Program-made: the position numbers and the translations under genes
DNA from: Cognatundibacterium squillarum
GTDB taxonomy: Bacteria > Pseudomonadota > Gammaproteobacteria > Burkholderiales > Burkholderiaceae_D
Reading direction: 5' to 3'
DNA: 64,000 bases
NCBI RefSeq assembly: GCF_014652435.1
Contig: NZ_BMYU01000008.1
Location: forward strand, 136,686 to 200,685
The notes under the pieces: model-generated
What the model saw: the letters and a program-made list of their open reading frames with translations, nothing else
Database searches by the model: none
What the model was told of the DNA's origin: nothing
Shown here: piece after piece, positions 21,078-29,842 of the stretch
Layout: each line of letters opens with the position of its first letter
How positions within the stretch are numbered: position 1 is the stretch's first letter

Positions 21078-22079
21078 TTAGTTTTCCCGCAACCAGAGCA
21101 CCGTTGTCGATGCATCATCAGCCCGCTCAATCAATGCACTGATATCCAGTGCAGAACGACTCATTTTCACTTTGCCGTTCACAATAAAAAAGCTGGTCCA
21201 GACCTGCAGATCTTTTTCAGTGATTGCTTTCGCTTTATCCGGAAAACGGTTTTGAAAGTCAGCAAGCTGATTGAAATATGCGCGCTCGCGACTGGCGACG
21301 ATAACGGCTGCGTCGCTCATGCTGACACCTTCGATGCGGGCGGACAAGACTTCGGCCGGTGCTGTATTAAGATTGACTGCGGTAATACCGCCTCTTCGTG
21401 GTAAAACAGTCACAAACGTACGAAGTTTGTACACCATTTCAGGCGTATAGCCCGGCACCGAAAGTAAGTCATCTACCTGAGTGAACCCGACAAATTCGAT
21501 TTCGTTCTTGTCGCGCTGCACGGATTTTGCGGTCTGACTTGCAGAACTGTCAGGTGCGCCTTTAGGTACAACAGGTACAATCTGCGTCTGCGCAATCATG
21601 TTTGCAGTGCGTTTTGCCAGTTCAGAAGGCATGCGCAGATTGGAAAGCAACTTAGTATAAACAGCAATCTCGCGAGCATCAGGAATCCCGTCTGTTGCAA
21701 GATTATTCAGGTTGTACATCGATTGCGCATCAACAATCTGTCCTGACAAACTGGCTTCGCTGGCCTCCGTATCCTGTTTGCCGTTTTCAACATACTGATC
21801 GAGTCGCGTGTCTTCCAGTTTTACTGCCCAGGGTTCCCCCAGATAATCTACTTTACCCGACTGACGTGCATCCTCACGCAAAATCAGCCTGGCCCAGTCA
21901 ATCGCTCCCCGGAATATCCACTTTTTCTGCAACTGTAATCGCTGATTTTCGATCGAGCGCACCTGCACCTGCTGCTGCCAGAACAGGCTCGCGACGATGG
22001 TAATCGCCAGAGTTGTCAGCAACAACGCGGTGACGACGGCAACCCCGTGCTGACGAACTGATTTGGTAATGATGTTCAT
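21078..22079 (-). CDS. gspK: Type II secretion system minor pseudopilin K
   Basis: Large minor pseudopilin at the tip of the pseudopilus. The N-terminus RQHGVAVVTALLLTTLAITI shows the divergent prepilin cleavage site and hydrophobic helix of GspK; the residue after the cleavage glycine is Val and the usual Glu5 is absent, as known for this subunit. The globular domain has AQSMYNLNNLA and NLNTAPAEVLSA, characteristic of the GspK SAM-like helices. Length 333 residues. It starts exactly where gspJ ends. Confidence 0.94.
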   Translation of the reverse strand: MNIITKSVRQHGVAVVTALLLTTLAITIVASLFWQQQVQVRSIENQRLQLQKKWIFRGAIDWARLILREDARQSGKVDYLGEPWAVKLEDTRLDQYVENGKQDTEASEASLSGQIVDAQSMYNLNNLATDGIPDAREIAVYTKLLSNLRMPSELAKRTANMIAQTQIVPVVPKGAPDSSASQTAKSVQRDKNEIEFVGFTQVDDLLSVPGYTPEMVYKLRTFVTVLPRRGGITAVNLNTAPAEVLSARIEGVSMSDAAVIVASRERAYFNQLADFQNRFPDKAKAITEKDLQVWTSFFIVNGKVKMSRSALDISALIERADDASTTVLWLREN

Positions 22080-22753
22080 CAGGCAGCCCCCAGCAGAAAG
22101 ACTTTTACCATCGGTGCCGGACGACTGATCAGTTGCAGCGTCAGCTCCAGCCCCGCGAGTTTGGCTGATTTGGGGCCGGTTATTGCCGGAAAAGCAGGGT
22201 TTGTCAGCACTTGTGACGGATTCTGAATATCATCACCACCGCTGCGCCATCCTGTCTCGCCTGTTTTCCAGGTCCGCATTTGGATGGACTGTACATCTTT
22301 CTGTAACACAATCGGTGTCGTTCCGTCGCCATCGCTCATGGCAAGCTCCCAGTCAGCGCGTAAACGCCTGAGTTCGCGGGTCAGCGGCAGTTCGCGTCGG
22401 CTCAGCTGCGCATCCACGACACTGTAAACCACAACCTGATAACGAGTCGGCTGTGCATCATCACTGACGGCACGGATCAGCATCAGCTTATTACCACCGG
22501 CACTCAGCACACTCTGTCCGGGTAGCAGACTGGCATCCATCAGGTGTGCGCAATCATTTTCAATCTGTGCGAACGCCAGCTGAATGCCGCGACTTTGTTC
22601 CATTTCCTGATTCAGCGCTTGCCGCGAACGGATAATTCCGTCCAGACCGCGCCAGCCAAGTACGGCGATCATTGCCAGAATCGAAATGGCAATCAGCAAT
22701 TCGATCAGGGTAAAACCTGAGGAAGAACGACGCAGGCGGTACTCAGAGCGCAT
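22079..22753 (-). CDS. gspJ: Type II secretion system minor pseudopilin J
   Basis: Minor pseudopilin with a type IV prepilin leader (RRSSSGFTLIELLIAISILA: cleavage after Gly, then Phe, with Glu5 present). The GspJ-type segment GWRGLDGIIRSRQALNQEM follows. The protein has 224 residues. It overlaps gspI by 11 nt and touches gspK, which indicates tight coupling. It forms the GspH-I-J-K tip complex by family knowledge. Confidence 0.94.
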   Translation of the reverse strand: MRSEYRLRRSSSGFTLIELLIAISILAMIAVLGWRGLDGIIRSRQALNQEMEQSRGIQLAFAQIENDCAHLMDASLLPGQSVLSAGGNKLMLIRAVSDDAQPTRYQVVVYSVVDAQLSRRELPLTRELRRLRADWELAMSDGDGTTPIVLQKDVQSIQMRTWKTGETGWRSGGDDIQNPSQVLTNPAFPAITGPKSAKLAGLELTLQLISRPAPMVKVFLLGAA

Positions 22754-23135
22754 TCGGCACCACCTGATTCAGTTTGATAATTCGACGGTCAGGACGATCC
22801 GCCATAAAGACTGACACTTCAACCCGACGGAATGAAGGATTTGGCGTGGGAATCACGCGTTCATGACACATCAGTTGCAACTCAGCCTGCGGGCACTCAA
22901 AGTCGCGCTCACCAAGCGACGGCCATTCACGTGCCAGCCGGATACTGGCCAGCCGGTTTTCCGCCGACCATGTTGCCATCATCGATGTACGCAGGTCCGT
23001 GCTGTTCTGCGTAAGACTGCCAACAGCTCGCAAGCTGGCACCCAGTGCGGTACCAACAATAAATAAAGCGACCAGAACTTCCAATAATGTGAAGCCGGTT
23101 TGGGTTTGGAGCGATAAACGCTTACTGATCAACAT
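22743..23135 (-). CDS. gspI: Type II secretion system minor pseudopilin I
   Basis: Small pseudopilin that starts tip-complex assembly. The prepilin leader is TQTGFTLLEVLVALFIVGTA. The WSAENRLASIRLAREWPSLG segment is typical of GspI. Length of 130 residues is the family norm. It overlaps gspH by 14 nt and gspJ by 11 nt. Confidence 0.94.
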   Translation of the reverse strand: MLISKRLSLQTQTGFTLLEVLVALFIVGTALGASLRAVGSLTQNSTDLRTSMMATWSAENRLASIRLAREWPSLGERDFECPQAELQLMCHERVIPTPNPSFRRVEVSVFMADRPDRRIIKLNQVVPNAL

Positions 23136-23589
23136 AAAAATGTCCTATGCCATCAGCACGAATACTGACTTTTTCCGCATCAGACTGCAGTGTCAGTACA
23201 AAAGGTTTATCAACCGGCTCGCGGCCAAACACAATACGGAACTGGCCCGGTTGTACCGGCGCAGGTTCCAGTGTCAGCGTAAGCGGGGAAATATCGTACT
23301 GGCGTTCCCGCAATAAATCATCTTTGAGCGGTATCCAGCGTTGTTCAGAACGTATCAGAAAACGGTAGGCAAACTGGTCCAGTTCAATCGCCACCGGCAG
23401 ATTGCGCAGAATGGCCTCATCCCGCGCCAGTTCCAGTAGCGAAGAGATGCGCTTAGCTTCGCGTTCCAGATGCTGTTTTTTACCGGGCACTGCGGTGACA
23501 CTGATCATGCCAAGAATTAACCCGGCAATCACCATGACCACCATCAGCTCAAGCAGCGTGAAACCGCGCTGCTTTGCATTGCGCATCAT
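23122..23589 (-). CDS. gspH: Type II secretion system minor pseudopilin H
   Basis: Minor pseudopilin with prepilin leader KQRGFTLLELMVVMVIAGLI, followed by the GspH pattern KRISSLLELARDEAILRNLP. Length of 155 residues is normal. Two adjacent ATGs are available at the start. It lies 22 nt downstream of gspG and overlaps gspI. Confidence 0.93.
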   Translation of the reverse strand: MMRNAKQRGFTLLELMVVMVIAGLILGMISVTAVPGKKQHLEREAKRISSLLELARDEAILRNLPVAIELDQFAYRFLIRSEQRWIPLKDDLLRERQYDISPLTLTLEPAPVQPGQFRIVFGREPVDKPFVLTLQSDAEKVSIRADGIGHFYVDQ

Positions 23590-23611
23590 TTGTTAACCGT
23601 CGCTGCCGGAA

Positions 23612-24061
23612 TTACAGATCCCAGTTGCCGATATCGGCGTTATAGCCGTCACCGCCGGGCTGACCATCAGCGCCGTAAGAAAACACGTCGAATTCACCTT
23701 TCAGACCCGGATTCAGATACTGATAAGGATTACCCCACGGATCTTTTGGCAGTTTTTCAATATAGCCTTTCCAGCCGGCTGCTGCCGGACCGGATGTAGG
23801 ACGGGTAACGAGCGCTTGCAAACCCTGTTCGGTCGTCGGATAACGCTGGTTGTCCAGCTTGTATAATTTCAGTGCCTGCGTAATTGAGGCGATATCCTGT
23901 TTGGCGGCGGTTACTTTGGCATCGTCGGCACGGCCCAGTACTTTCGGCGCAACCAGCGCTGCCAGAATACCGAGAATCACCACGACCACCATAATTTCCA
24001 TCAGGGTAAAACCTGCGGCACGACGACGCTGACGAACTGCTGCTAAACCAGAATTCAACAT
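23612..24061 (-). CDS. gspG: Type II secretion system major pseudopilin G
   Basis: Main subunit of the periplasmic pseudopilus that pushes substrates through the secretin. The prepilin leader is RAAGFTLMEIMVVVVILGIL. The conserved C-terminal part has LDNQRYPTTEQGLQALV, LPKDPWGNPYQYLNPG and the calcium-site region DVFSYGADGQPGG. I chose the ATG at 24061 (about 150 residues) because AGAGG precedes it; longer in-frame starts add an atypical N-terminus. It is the promoter-proximal gene of the gspGHIJKLMNDEFC operon. Confidence 0.96.
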   Translation of the reverse strand: MLNSGLAAVRQRRRAAGFTLMEIMVVVVILGILAALVAPKVLGRADDAKVTAAKQDIASITQALKLYKLDNQRYPTTEQGLQALVTRPTSGPAAAGWKGYIEKLPKDPWGNPYQYLNPGLKGEFDVFSYGADGQPGGDGYNADIGNWDL

Positions 24062-24239
24062 ATATTCAACCTCTAATAAACAAATGACCCGCTGCATGCA
24101 AATCACATACAGCAAAGCGCCCGCAAGTATAAAACGACAATTCCCGTGCAGTGCGTTTTTTCAGGACAAATCATGAAAAAATTTTATCGCTCCGTCGCGG
24201 GTGTCTGAATTTGCCACAAAACTGCAGCGCAGCGCAATA

Positions 24240-26504
24240 TCAGCGCACCGAGTGGAGCCTCAGTGGCAAATTGCGCAACCGCTGCCCTGTCAGTACGGCA
24301 AGTGCATTGGCAACTGCCGGTGCAACTGGCGGAACAGCAATTTCTCCGACACCCTGCGGCACATCACCGCCCGGCATCAGCACTGTTTCAATCTGCGGCA
24401 AGTCCGTGATACGCAAGACCGGATAATCGTGAAAATTTGATTGCCGGACTTTACCGCCTTCAATCGTAATCTCACCGAACAATGCCGCACTCAGACCAAA
24501 CACCACGCCAGACTCCAGTTGCTGTTGCACCAGATTCGGATTGACCACCAGTCCGCAATCTGCAACAACACGGATGCGATGCACACGAATCTGGCCAGCT
24601 TGCACAGATACCAGTGCCGCCATCGCCACAACCGATCCAAAACAGGCATGCAATGCAATGCCCCATGCCTGCGACGCCGGCGCAGGCTCCCGGGTTTCTG
24701 CCAGCCGCTTCAGCACTGCCTCGTGGCGACTCCCCGGTTTCAGATGCCGCAAACGAAATTCCAGCGGGGCAACGCCTGCGGCCGCAGCCAGCTCGTCAAT
24801 AAAGCACTCTTTAAAAAATGCGTTATGTGAATGCCCCACTGAACGCCAGTAACCTACAGGCACATCCGAATGCACGATGGCATGTGAAATTTGCTGATTC
24901 CTGATCTGGTAGCACAGATCATATTCACCTTCTGCCGTCGACTTATCCGGTCCCATTCCGGGCAAGCCAAGCAAACGCTGCGTGAACTGATGCGCGATGG
25001 ATGCGGATGCTGACAGGTTTTCCCATGCAGCGATAGTGCCATCCTCATTCAGCGCCGCATGAAAACGGGCTATCGCTGCCGGACGGTACATGTCGTGTTG
25101 CATATCATCGCTGCGGTTCCAGATTAACTGCACAGGCCTGCCTTTAACCGCCTTTGCAATCGCAATGACTTGCCGCACCATATCTGCCTCCAGTCTGCGT
25201 CCGAATGCGCCGCCGGCAGGTAATTCATGCAGAACAATATTCTTAGCGGGCAAACCGGTCAGATGCTGCGCCAACTTATACACCACCGTTGGCACCTGGG
25301 TTGCGCCCCACAGCTCCAGTTTGTCATCATGCAGATGCGCGGTAAAACTGACCGGTTCCATCGCCGCATGGGCGAGAAACGGTGCACTGTATTCAGCCTT
25401 CAGAATGCGTCGCCCCTCAGGATTCACCAGAACGCCGCGTGCATCGCCTTTGTAGTGATACACGTGTGCAGCTGCCGGTGTCAGTGCCTGCTCCAGTTGT
25501 GCACGGATTTTTTCTGAACTGAGATCCGGGTCCCCGCCGCGCCAAACGACAGGCAAGGCATCTGCGGCTTGCCGGGCCTGCCAGTAACTATCGGCGACCA
25601 CCGCAACGCCCGGATACCCACCCTGACCAACATCTGCAGACACATCCACCACGGCCTGCACACCGGGACGCTGACGGACTGCCGCTGCATCCATACTTGC
25701 CAGTTGCTGACCAAAACGCTCCGGCATACGAATCGCGGCAAACAACATGCCCGGCAAGCGCACATCGATGCCAAATGTGGTTTGCGCATGACTCTTGGCA
25801 TGCGCATCCAGCCTTTGCTGCGGTTTACCAATCAAACGAAATGCGCTGGCAGGCTTCAGTTGCACAGAACTGATCTGTTGTTTTGCTGCATCCGCAGCCA
25901 GCTCTGCATAGGAAAAGGATTGCTGCTGATACCAGACCCGCCCGTCGCGAGCCGCACAAGCATCCACTGCAACCTTCCAGCGTGCAGCAGCAGCCTGCAC
26001 CAGCAAACTGCGTGCAAATGCACCTGCCTCGCGCAAGCCCTGCCACGCGTCGCGGATACCGGATGATCCGCCGGTCAGTTGCAAACCGATTTCGCGTGCG
26101 GTTTTCAGCATCAGCCAGTCTGTCAGACGACGTGACAGACTGTCGTCATCCGGATGAAACGGCAGCATATCCACGACTGCGGTCAGATTGGCGTAGATCG
26201 GGTCCGGCGGCGCATGTTGTACGCGCACTTGTGACAGACTGACTTCCAGTTCCTCGGCAACCAGCATCGCCAGACCCGTATGGATACCCTGCCCCATTTC
26301 GGTTCTGTGTACCATCACAATAATCTGCCCGTCGGGCGCAATCTGCACCCAGCCATTCAGAGCAACCGATTGCGCAGCAGGATCGGAAAAAGCCGCATGT
26401 AAACGCTGACGCGGTGGCAATGCGGCCCAGCCGCATGCAAGTGCGCCACCGGCACCGAGCAAACCCAGTACCAGACGGCGGCGTGGACTAAAGCCTTGTT
26501 TCAT
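24240..26504 (-). CDS. Molybdopterin-dependent oxidoreductase large subunit (IorB/aldehyde oxidase-like), Tat signal
   Basis: Xanthine-oxidase-family protein of the isoquinoline 1-oxidoreductase beta-subunit type. A twin-arginine signal (SPRRRLVLGLLGAGGALACG, residues 6-25) predicts periplasmic export. MVHRTEMGQGIHTGLAMLVAEELE and LPAGGAFGRRLEADMV are the molybdopterin-binding motifs, and GVGEIAVPPVAPAVANA near the C-terminus carries the expected active-site Glu. Length is 754 residues. The usual partner, a small 2Fe-2S subunit encoded next door, is absent on both sides. The substrate cannot be told from sequence. It lies 178 bp beyond gspG on the same strand but upstream in transcription, so it is a separate unit or reads toward the gsp operon. 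Confidence 0.85.
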   Translation of the reverse strand: MKQGFSPRRRLVLGLLGAGGALACGWAALPPRQRLHAAFSDPAAQSVALNGWVQIAPDGQIIVMVHRTEMGQGIHTGLAMLVAEELEVSLSQVRVQHAPPDPIYANLTAVVDMLPFHPDDDSLSRRLTDWLMLKTAREIGLQLTGGSSGIRDAWQGLREAGAFARSLLVQAAAARWKVAVDACAARDGRVWYQQQSFSYAELAADAAKQQISSVQLKPASAFRLIGKPQQRLDAHAKSHAQTTFGIDVRLPGMLFAAIRMPERFGQQLASMDAAAVRQRPGVQAVVDVSADVGQGGYPGVAVVADSYWQARQAADALPVVWRGGDPDLSSEKIRAQLEQALTPAAAHVYHYKGDARGVLVNPEGRRILKAEYSAPFLAHAAMEPVSFTAHLHDDKLELWGATQVPTVVYKLAQHLTGLPAKNIVLHELPAGGAFGRRLEADMVRQVIAIAKAVKGRPVQLIWNRSDDMQHDMYRPAAIARFHAALNEDGTIAAWENLSASASIAHQFTQRLLGLPGMGPDKSTAEGEYDLCYQIRNQQISHAIVHSDVPVGYWRSVGHSHNAFFKECFIDELAAAAGVAPLEFRLRHLKPGSRHEAVLKRLAETREPAPASQAWGIALHACFGSVVAMAALVSVQAGQIRVHRIRVVADCGLVVNPNLVQQQLESGVVFGLSAALFGEITIEGGKVRQSNFHDYPVLRITDLPQIETVLMPGGDVPQGVGEIAVPPVAPAVANALAVLTGQRLRNLPLRLHSVR

Positions 26505-26568
26505 CTGTGGTCTCCGTTATTGTTGTTTTGCACTGCCTGTTGCGGCCGGATGCTGCCGCTGATTTTTC

Positions 26569-26769
26569 TTATGACTGACGACGCGGATAACCTTCGGCCA
26601 GAATGCGGGTCCATACCGCATCTTTTTCAGCCTGATTCATAAACACCCACTGCGCCACCTCGCCGACAGTACGGCCGCAACCACGGCAAATATCATCGAA
26701 CAAAGTGGAGCACACCGCGACACAAGGTGTATCGGGGCGTTGCTGAGGGTCATTCCAGGGGTGAGACAT
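26569..26769 (-). CDS. DUF1289 small cysteine-rich protein
   Basis: 66-residue protein with the DUF1289 pattern: DTPCVAVCSTLFDDICRGCG contains four cysteines (CxxxC, then CxxC) and GEVAQWVFMNQAEKDAVWTR follows. The cysteines suggest a small metal or Fe-S site, but the function is unknown. I chose the ATG at 26769 because AAGGA lies 6-8 nt upstream and longer starts add a non-family tail. It lies 64 nt upstream of the molybdopterin oxidoreductase on the same strand and may be co-transcribed. Confidence 0.85.
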   Translation of the reverse strand: MSHPWNDPQQRPDTPCVAVCSTLFDDICRGCGRTVGEVAQWVFMNQAEKDAVWTRILAEGYPRRQS

Positions 26770-26940
26770 ACTTTTTCCTTCACTACTGCCAGCCGGAGTT
26801 GATGTTTCCGGTTGGCATTTATCATTCTGAATGAATATAGTACTTGAAGTTACTGCGGATTGCGGCAAGGCATGTTCGGTTTAGAGCGTTCCGGCAACAG
26901 TCATACCGCATCGGCTAAAGCCGTGAAAACGGTACGCGGA

Positions 26941-27027
26941 TTGACACAGCCTAGTCAGTCTTGGGACAATTCTGTCTTGATGGAAACGCATTCTATGGTT
27001 GACACCCACTGTCACACCGCCGTATTC
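26941..27027 (+). promoter_or_regulatory. Possible promoters for marC in the 337-bp gap before it
   Basis: The gap between the DUF1289 start and marC contains two consensus TTGACA hexamers in the plus direction. One at 26941-26946 has GACAAT 18 bp downstream (26965-26970). One at 26999-27004 has a weak GTATTC 17 bp downstream. No other structure or gene was seen in 26770-27106. Confidence 0.35.
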
Positions 27028-27106
27028 AGCATATTTTCCTGTCTGCAATCTGCCAGACAGCCCTCCGGCTCCACCCCTTGCAATACAAAAATTCAAAGGC
27101 TTTACC

Positions 27107-27709
27107 ATGGCAAAAGATTTTATCCAGACCCTGATCCTGCTGATCCTGGTCACTGATCCGTTCGGCAACGTGCCGATTTTTGTTTCTGCGCTGGCCCATG
27201 TGCCGCCGCAGCGCCGCTGGCGTGTGATCGTGCGTGAATGCGCGATTGCATTCGGTCTGCTGCTGTTATTCATGTTCTTCGGCAAAGCATTTCTGAATCT
27301 GATGCAGTTATCCGAAGTATCGATTCGTATCGGCGGCGGTGTGATTCTGTTCCTGATTGCGCTGCGTATGGTGTTCCCGCAGGAAGGCGGCGTGTTCGGT
27401 GATGCAGAAAATAATTCCGAGCCTTTCATCGTACCGCTTGCGATTCCGGCGCTGGCTGGCCCGTCTTCGCTGGCAACGGTCATGCTGTTCTCCTCTGACA
27501 GCACACAGGAAATGACCATCCATCTGGCAGCACTGATTGCAGTGGCGATTGTCTGGCTGGTAGTGTTGCTGGGTGCAGAGCGTATGCAGCGCATTCTGGG
27601 CGCCAAAGTGATGACCGCGTTCGAACGTCTGATGGGTCTGATTCTGGCAGCGATGTCGATCGAAATGCTGCTGGCAGGTATCCGCGAATATCTGAAAACA
27701 CTGAGCTGA
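27107..27709 (+). CDS. MarC family integral membrane protein
   Basis: Polytopic inner-membrane protein of the MarC/SNARE-associated family (function unknown; not shown to be a drug pump). It has 200 residues and about six hydrophobic segments. The signature LILVTDPFGNVPIF is near the N-terminus and PLAIPALAGPSSLATVMLF in the middle. I chose the ATG at 27107 because the protein then begins with the first helix; the in-frame extension upstream is proline-rich and unlike the family. It is a lone plus-strand gene ended by a strong terminator. Confidence 0.9.
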   Translation: MAKDFIQTLILLILVTDPFGNVPIFVSALAHVPPQRRWRVIVRECAIAFGLLLLFMFFGKAFLNLMQLSEVSIRIGGGVILFLIALRMVFPQEGGVFGDAENNSEPFIVPLAIPALAGPSSLATVMLFSSDSTQEMTIHLAALIAVAIVWLVVLLGAERMQRILGAKVMTAFERLMGLILAAMSIEMLLAGIREYLKTLS

Positions 27710-27734
27710 TACGCTTGCGCAAATCGCTAAAACA

Positions 27735-27759
27735 AACGCCACCTGCGGGTGGCGTTTTT
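27735..27759 (+). terminator. Rho-independent terminator of marC
   Basis: AACGCCACC (27735-27743) and GGTGGCGTT (27748-27756) form a perfect 9-bp stem with a 4-nt loop, followed by a run of T. Confidence 0.92.
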
Positions 27760-27811
27760 GTTGCTGCAGACGTTCTGCAATGTGTCATTCTTCAGGCAAA
27801 CGGGTGCTGCC

Positions 27812-27918
27812 ATTGTGCAGAACACCGCATTTGACGATTTTCAGACCTGCCCGCTCGCCCAGTGTTTCTGCGGACGTCCGCAAAAAATGCCTGTTTTTCT
27901 GTGCTCAACTCCGCATTT
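27812..27918 (-). repeat. Two-box intergenic repeat, copy 3 (divergent)
   Basis: Read on the minus strand, box A AAATGCGGAGTTGAGCACAG (27899-27918) is followed 86 bp later (start to start) by box B AAATGCGGTGTTCTGCACAA (from 27832). The same pair of boxes occurs at 46748-46834 and 47435-47521, where the boxes are 66 bp apart. Copy 3 lies between the marC terminator and the end of the CoA-transferase gene. No coding potential was seen. Confidence 0.6.
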
Positions 27919-27956
27919 TGGCCATTTTCGGACTGTGACAGCTATTTTCAGCCGAT

Positions 27957-29183
27957 CTAGCCGGTAACGCCCTGCTCACGCAATGCCTGAATCTCGGCGT
28001 CGCTGTAACCAAGCGATTGCAGAATCGCATGATTATGCTCACCAAGCTGCGGCCCCATCCAGCGCGTACCGCCGGGCGTTGCCGACATTTTTGGTGTCAC
28101 TGCAGGTAATTTGACCGGCGTGCCGTCGGCAAACTGATGTTGCTCGAACATATTCCGCGCCAGAAACTGCGGGTCTTGCAGCATATCCCGCACCGAAAAA
28201 ATTTTACTGACCGGCACATCGGCAGCCCGCAAAGTGACGAGCGCAGCATCCACGGTCTGCGTACTGCACCAGTCCTGAATCGCCTGATCAATTTCTGCCG
28301 TGCGCGGCACGCGGCCATCGTTACGTGCCAGTTGAGTATCATGCGCCAGATCCTCCCGACCGATTGCCAGCATCAGGCGATGAAAAATCGCATCACCGTT
28401 ACCGGCGATAACCAGATTGTCACCTTCCTGCGTGGTGTAAGTATTCGACGGTACGATGCCCGGCAAGGCGCCGCCGGTACGCTCGCGCACCACACCGGCC
28501 ACATCGTATTCCGGCACCAGCGATTCCATCAGATTGAATACCGATTCGTACAAGGCCACATCCACCATCTGCCCTTGCCCCGCTTGCAATTCAGTACCGG
28601 CTTTCCCGTTCCAGCGACCTCCGGTCACATCACGGTGACGCAAGGCCATCATCGCGCCGATTACCCCGTGCAGTGCAGCTACGGAATCACCGATCGAAAT
28701 ACCAACCCGCACCGGTGGCCGGTCGGCATGACCTGAAACATAGCGAAGGCCGCCCATCGATTCGCCAACCGCACCGAAGCCCGGCATATCACGCATCGGG
28801 CCGTTCTGACCGTAACCGGACAGCCGCACCATGATCAGGGCCGGATTAATCGCGCGCAACGCTTCATAACCCAGCCCCCATTTTTCCAGCACACCGGGGC
28901 GGTAGTTTTCGATGATGATATCGGCTTGCAATGCCAGTTCACGGGCAATCTGCCGTCCCTGTTCAGTCTTCATATTCAGCGTCAGGCTTTGCTTATTGCG
29001 CGCCTGCACGCTCCACCACAGCGAAGTGCCATCTTTCAGCACACGCCACTGGCGCAAAGGATCGCCGCCGTCGTTAATCACATCTGCACCAAATTCCGCC
29101 AGCATACGCGCGCAGAACGGTCCGGCGATCAGCGTACCGAGTTCCAGTACGCGGATACCTGACAAAGCTCCTGTTGTCTTCAT
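27957..29183 (-). CDS. CaiB/BaiF family (class III) CoA-transferase
   Basis: Moves CoA between carboxylic acids. It has 408 residues. Family motifs are VLELGTLIAGPFCARMLAEF near the N-terminus, DIIIENYRPGVLEKWGLGYE, GYGQNGPMRDMPGFGAVGES and MVDVALYESVFNLM, which holds the expected catalytic Asp. The C-terminal domain is complete. The substrate is not predictable from sequence. It is the last gene of a minus-strand run after dnaX-ebfC-recR-HD hydrolase, 6 nt after the HD gene. Confidence 0.92.
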   Translation of the reverse strand: MKTTGALSGIRVLELGTLIAGPFCARMLAEFGADVINDGGDPLRQWRVLKDGTSLWWSVQARNKQSLTLNMKTEQGRQIARELALQADIIIENYRPGVLEKWGLGYEALRAINPALIMVRLSGYGQNGPMRDMPGFGAVGESMGGLRYVSGHADRPPVRVGISIGDSVAALHGVIGAMMALRHRDVTGGRWNGKAGTELQAGQGQMVDVALYESVFNLMESLVPEYDVAGVVRERTGGALPGIVPSNTYTTQEGDNLVIAGNGDAIFHRLMLAIGREDLAHDTQLARNDGRVPRTAEIDQAIQDWCSTQTVDAALVTLRAADVPVSKIFSVRDMLQDPQFLARNMFEQHQFADGTPVKLPAVTPKMSATPGGTRWMGPQLGEHNHAILQSLGYSDAEIQALREQGVTG

Positions 29184-29189
29184 AATTCG

Positions 29190-29840
29190 TCAGAAAAAGA
29201 AAAGTAAGCGACGGCGTTCGCGCTGCAGATTGTGTCTGGCCTGCGCTTCCAGCCGCTGGCGGAAATACGGGGTGAAGTAAAGTTCGCTGCGTGCCAGAAA
29301 TTTTTGTAAAACACCGGCACGGCCTAAACGGTAGGGAATGGCAGCAACCCATGCATATTCTTGGCGGATTGCTGCCGCATATAGCCGGTACTGCGCCGGA
29401 GGCAAACCCAGTACCGATAAATCGAGATCCAGAAACAAGGCCGCCTCCGGCACATGGGCCGCAAGCGACAACTGATGACTGCTAGTGGCCAGAATGCAGG
29501 CATTCACCGCATCGCAACGTTCCGCGCTGAAACCAGCTTGCTGCATCCACTGCACTGCCAGCGCTGCGCTGCGTGCTTCATTGTCTTTGGCTTCCGGATC
29601 GTAAATCAGGTCATGAAACCAGATCGCCAGTTTCAGCACCGCTTCGTCATGCACAGTAAGCGGCGATTGCGCCAGATGGCGCAGCATCGCGGCGATATGC
29701 GAGAAATTGTGATAAGCACGGTGCGGTTCCGTGTAATGCTGCTGCAACTGTTGCCAGCCTTGCTGCGCATGATCAGGCGACACCGCCAGTTGCTGCATCA
29801 GCGCAAACCATGCATCTGATAAAGCACTGTTGTCATGCAT
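29190..29840 (-). CDS. HD-domain metal-dependent phosphohydrolase (predicted)
   Basis: 216-residue protein of the predicted HD-superfamily hydrolase group. The metal-binding histidines and aspartates are visible: AYHNFSHIAAMLRHL (about residues 38-52) and LAIWFHDLIYDPEAKDNEAR (about 68-87), then a later FLDLDLSVLG acidic segment and EYAWVAAIPYRLGR. The substrate is unknown. It starts 2 nt after the recR stop and is probably co-transcribed with it. Confidence 0.85.
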   Translation of the reverse strand: MHDNSALSDAWFALMQQLAVSPDHAQQGWQQLQQHYTEPHRAYHNFSHIAAMLRHLAQSPLTVHDEAVLKLAIWFHDLIYDPEAKDNEARSAALAVQWMQQAGFSAERCDAVNACILATSSHQLSLAAHVPEAALFLDLDLSVLGLPPAQYRLYAAAIRQEYAWVAAIPYRLGRAGVLQKFLARSELYFTPYFRQRLEAQARHNLQRERRRLLFFF

Positions 29841-29842
29841 TG

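Noticed and set aside
24240..26769. A Fe-S small subunit gene for the molybdopterin oxidoreductase
   Set aside because: The only small cysteine-containing gene is DUF1289, which is too short and lacks the 2Fe-2S ferredoxin motifs.
26881..27606. A 241-codon minus-strand frame
   Set aside because: Antisense to marC; the marC product has clear family motifs and membrane helices.
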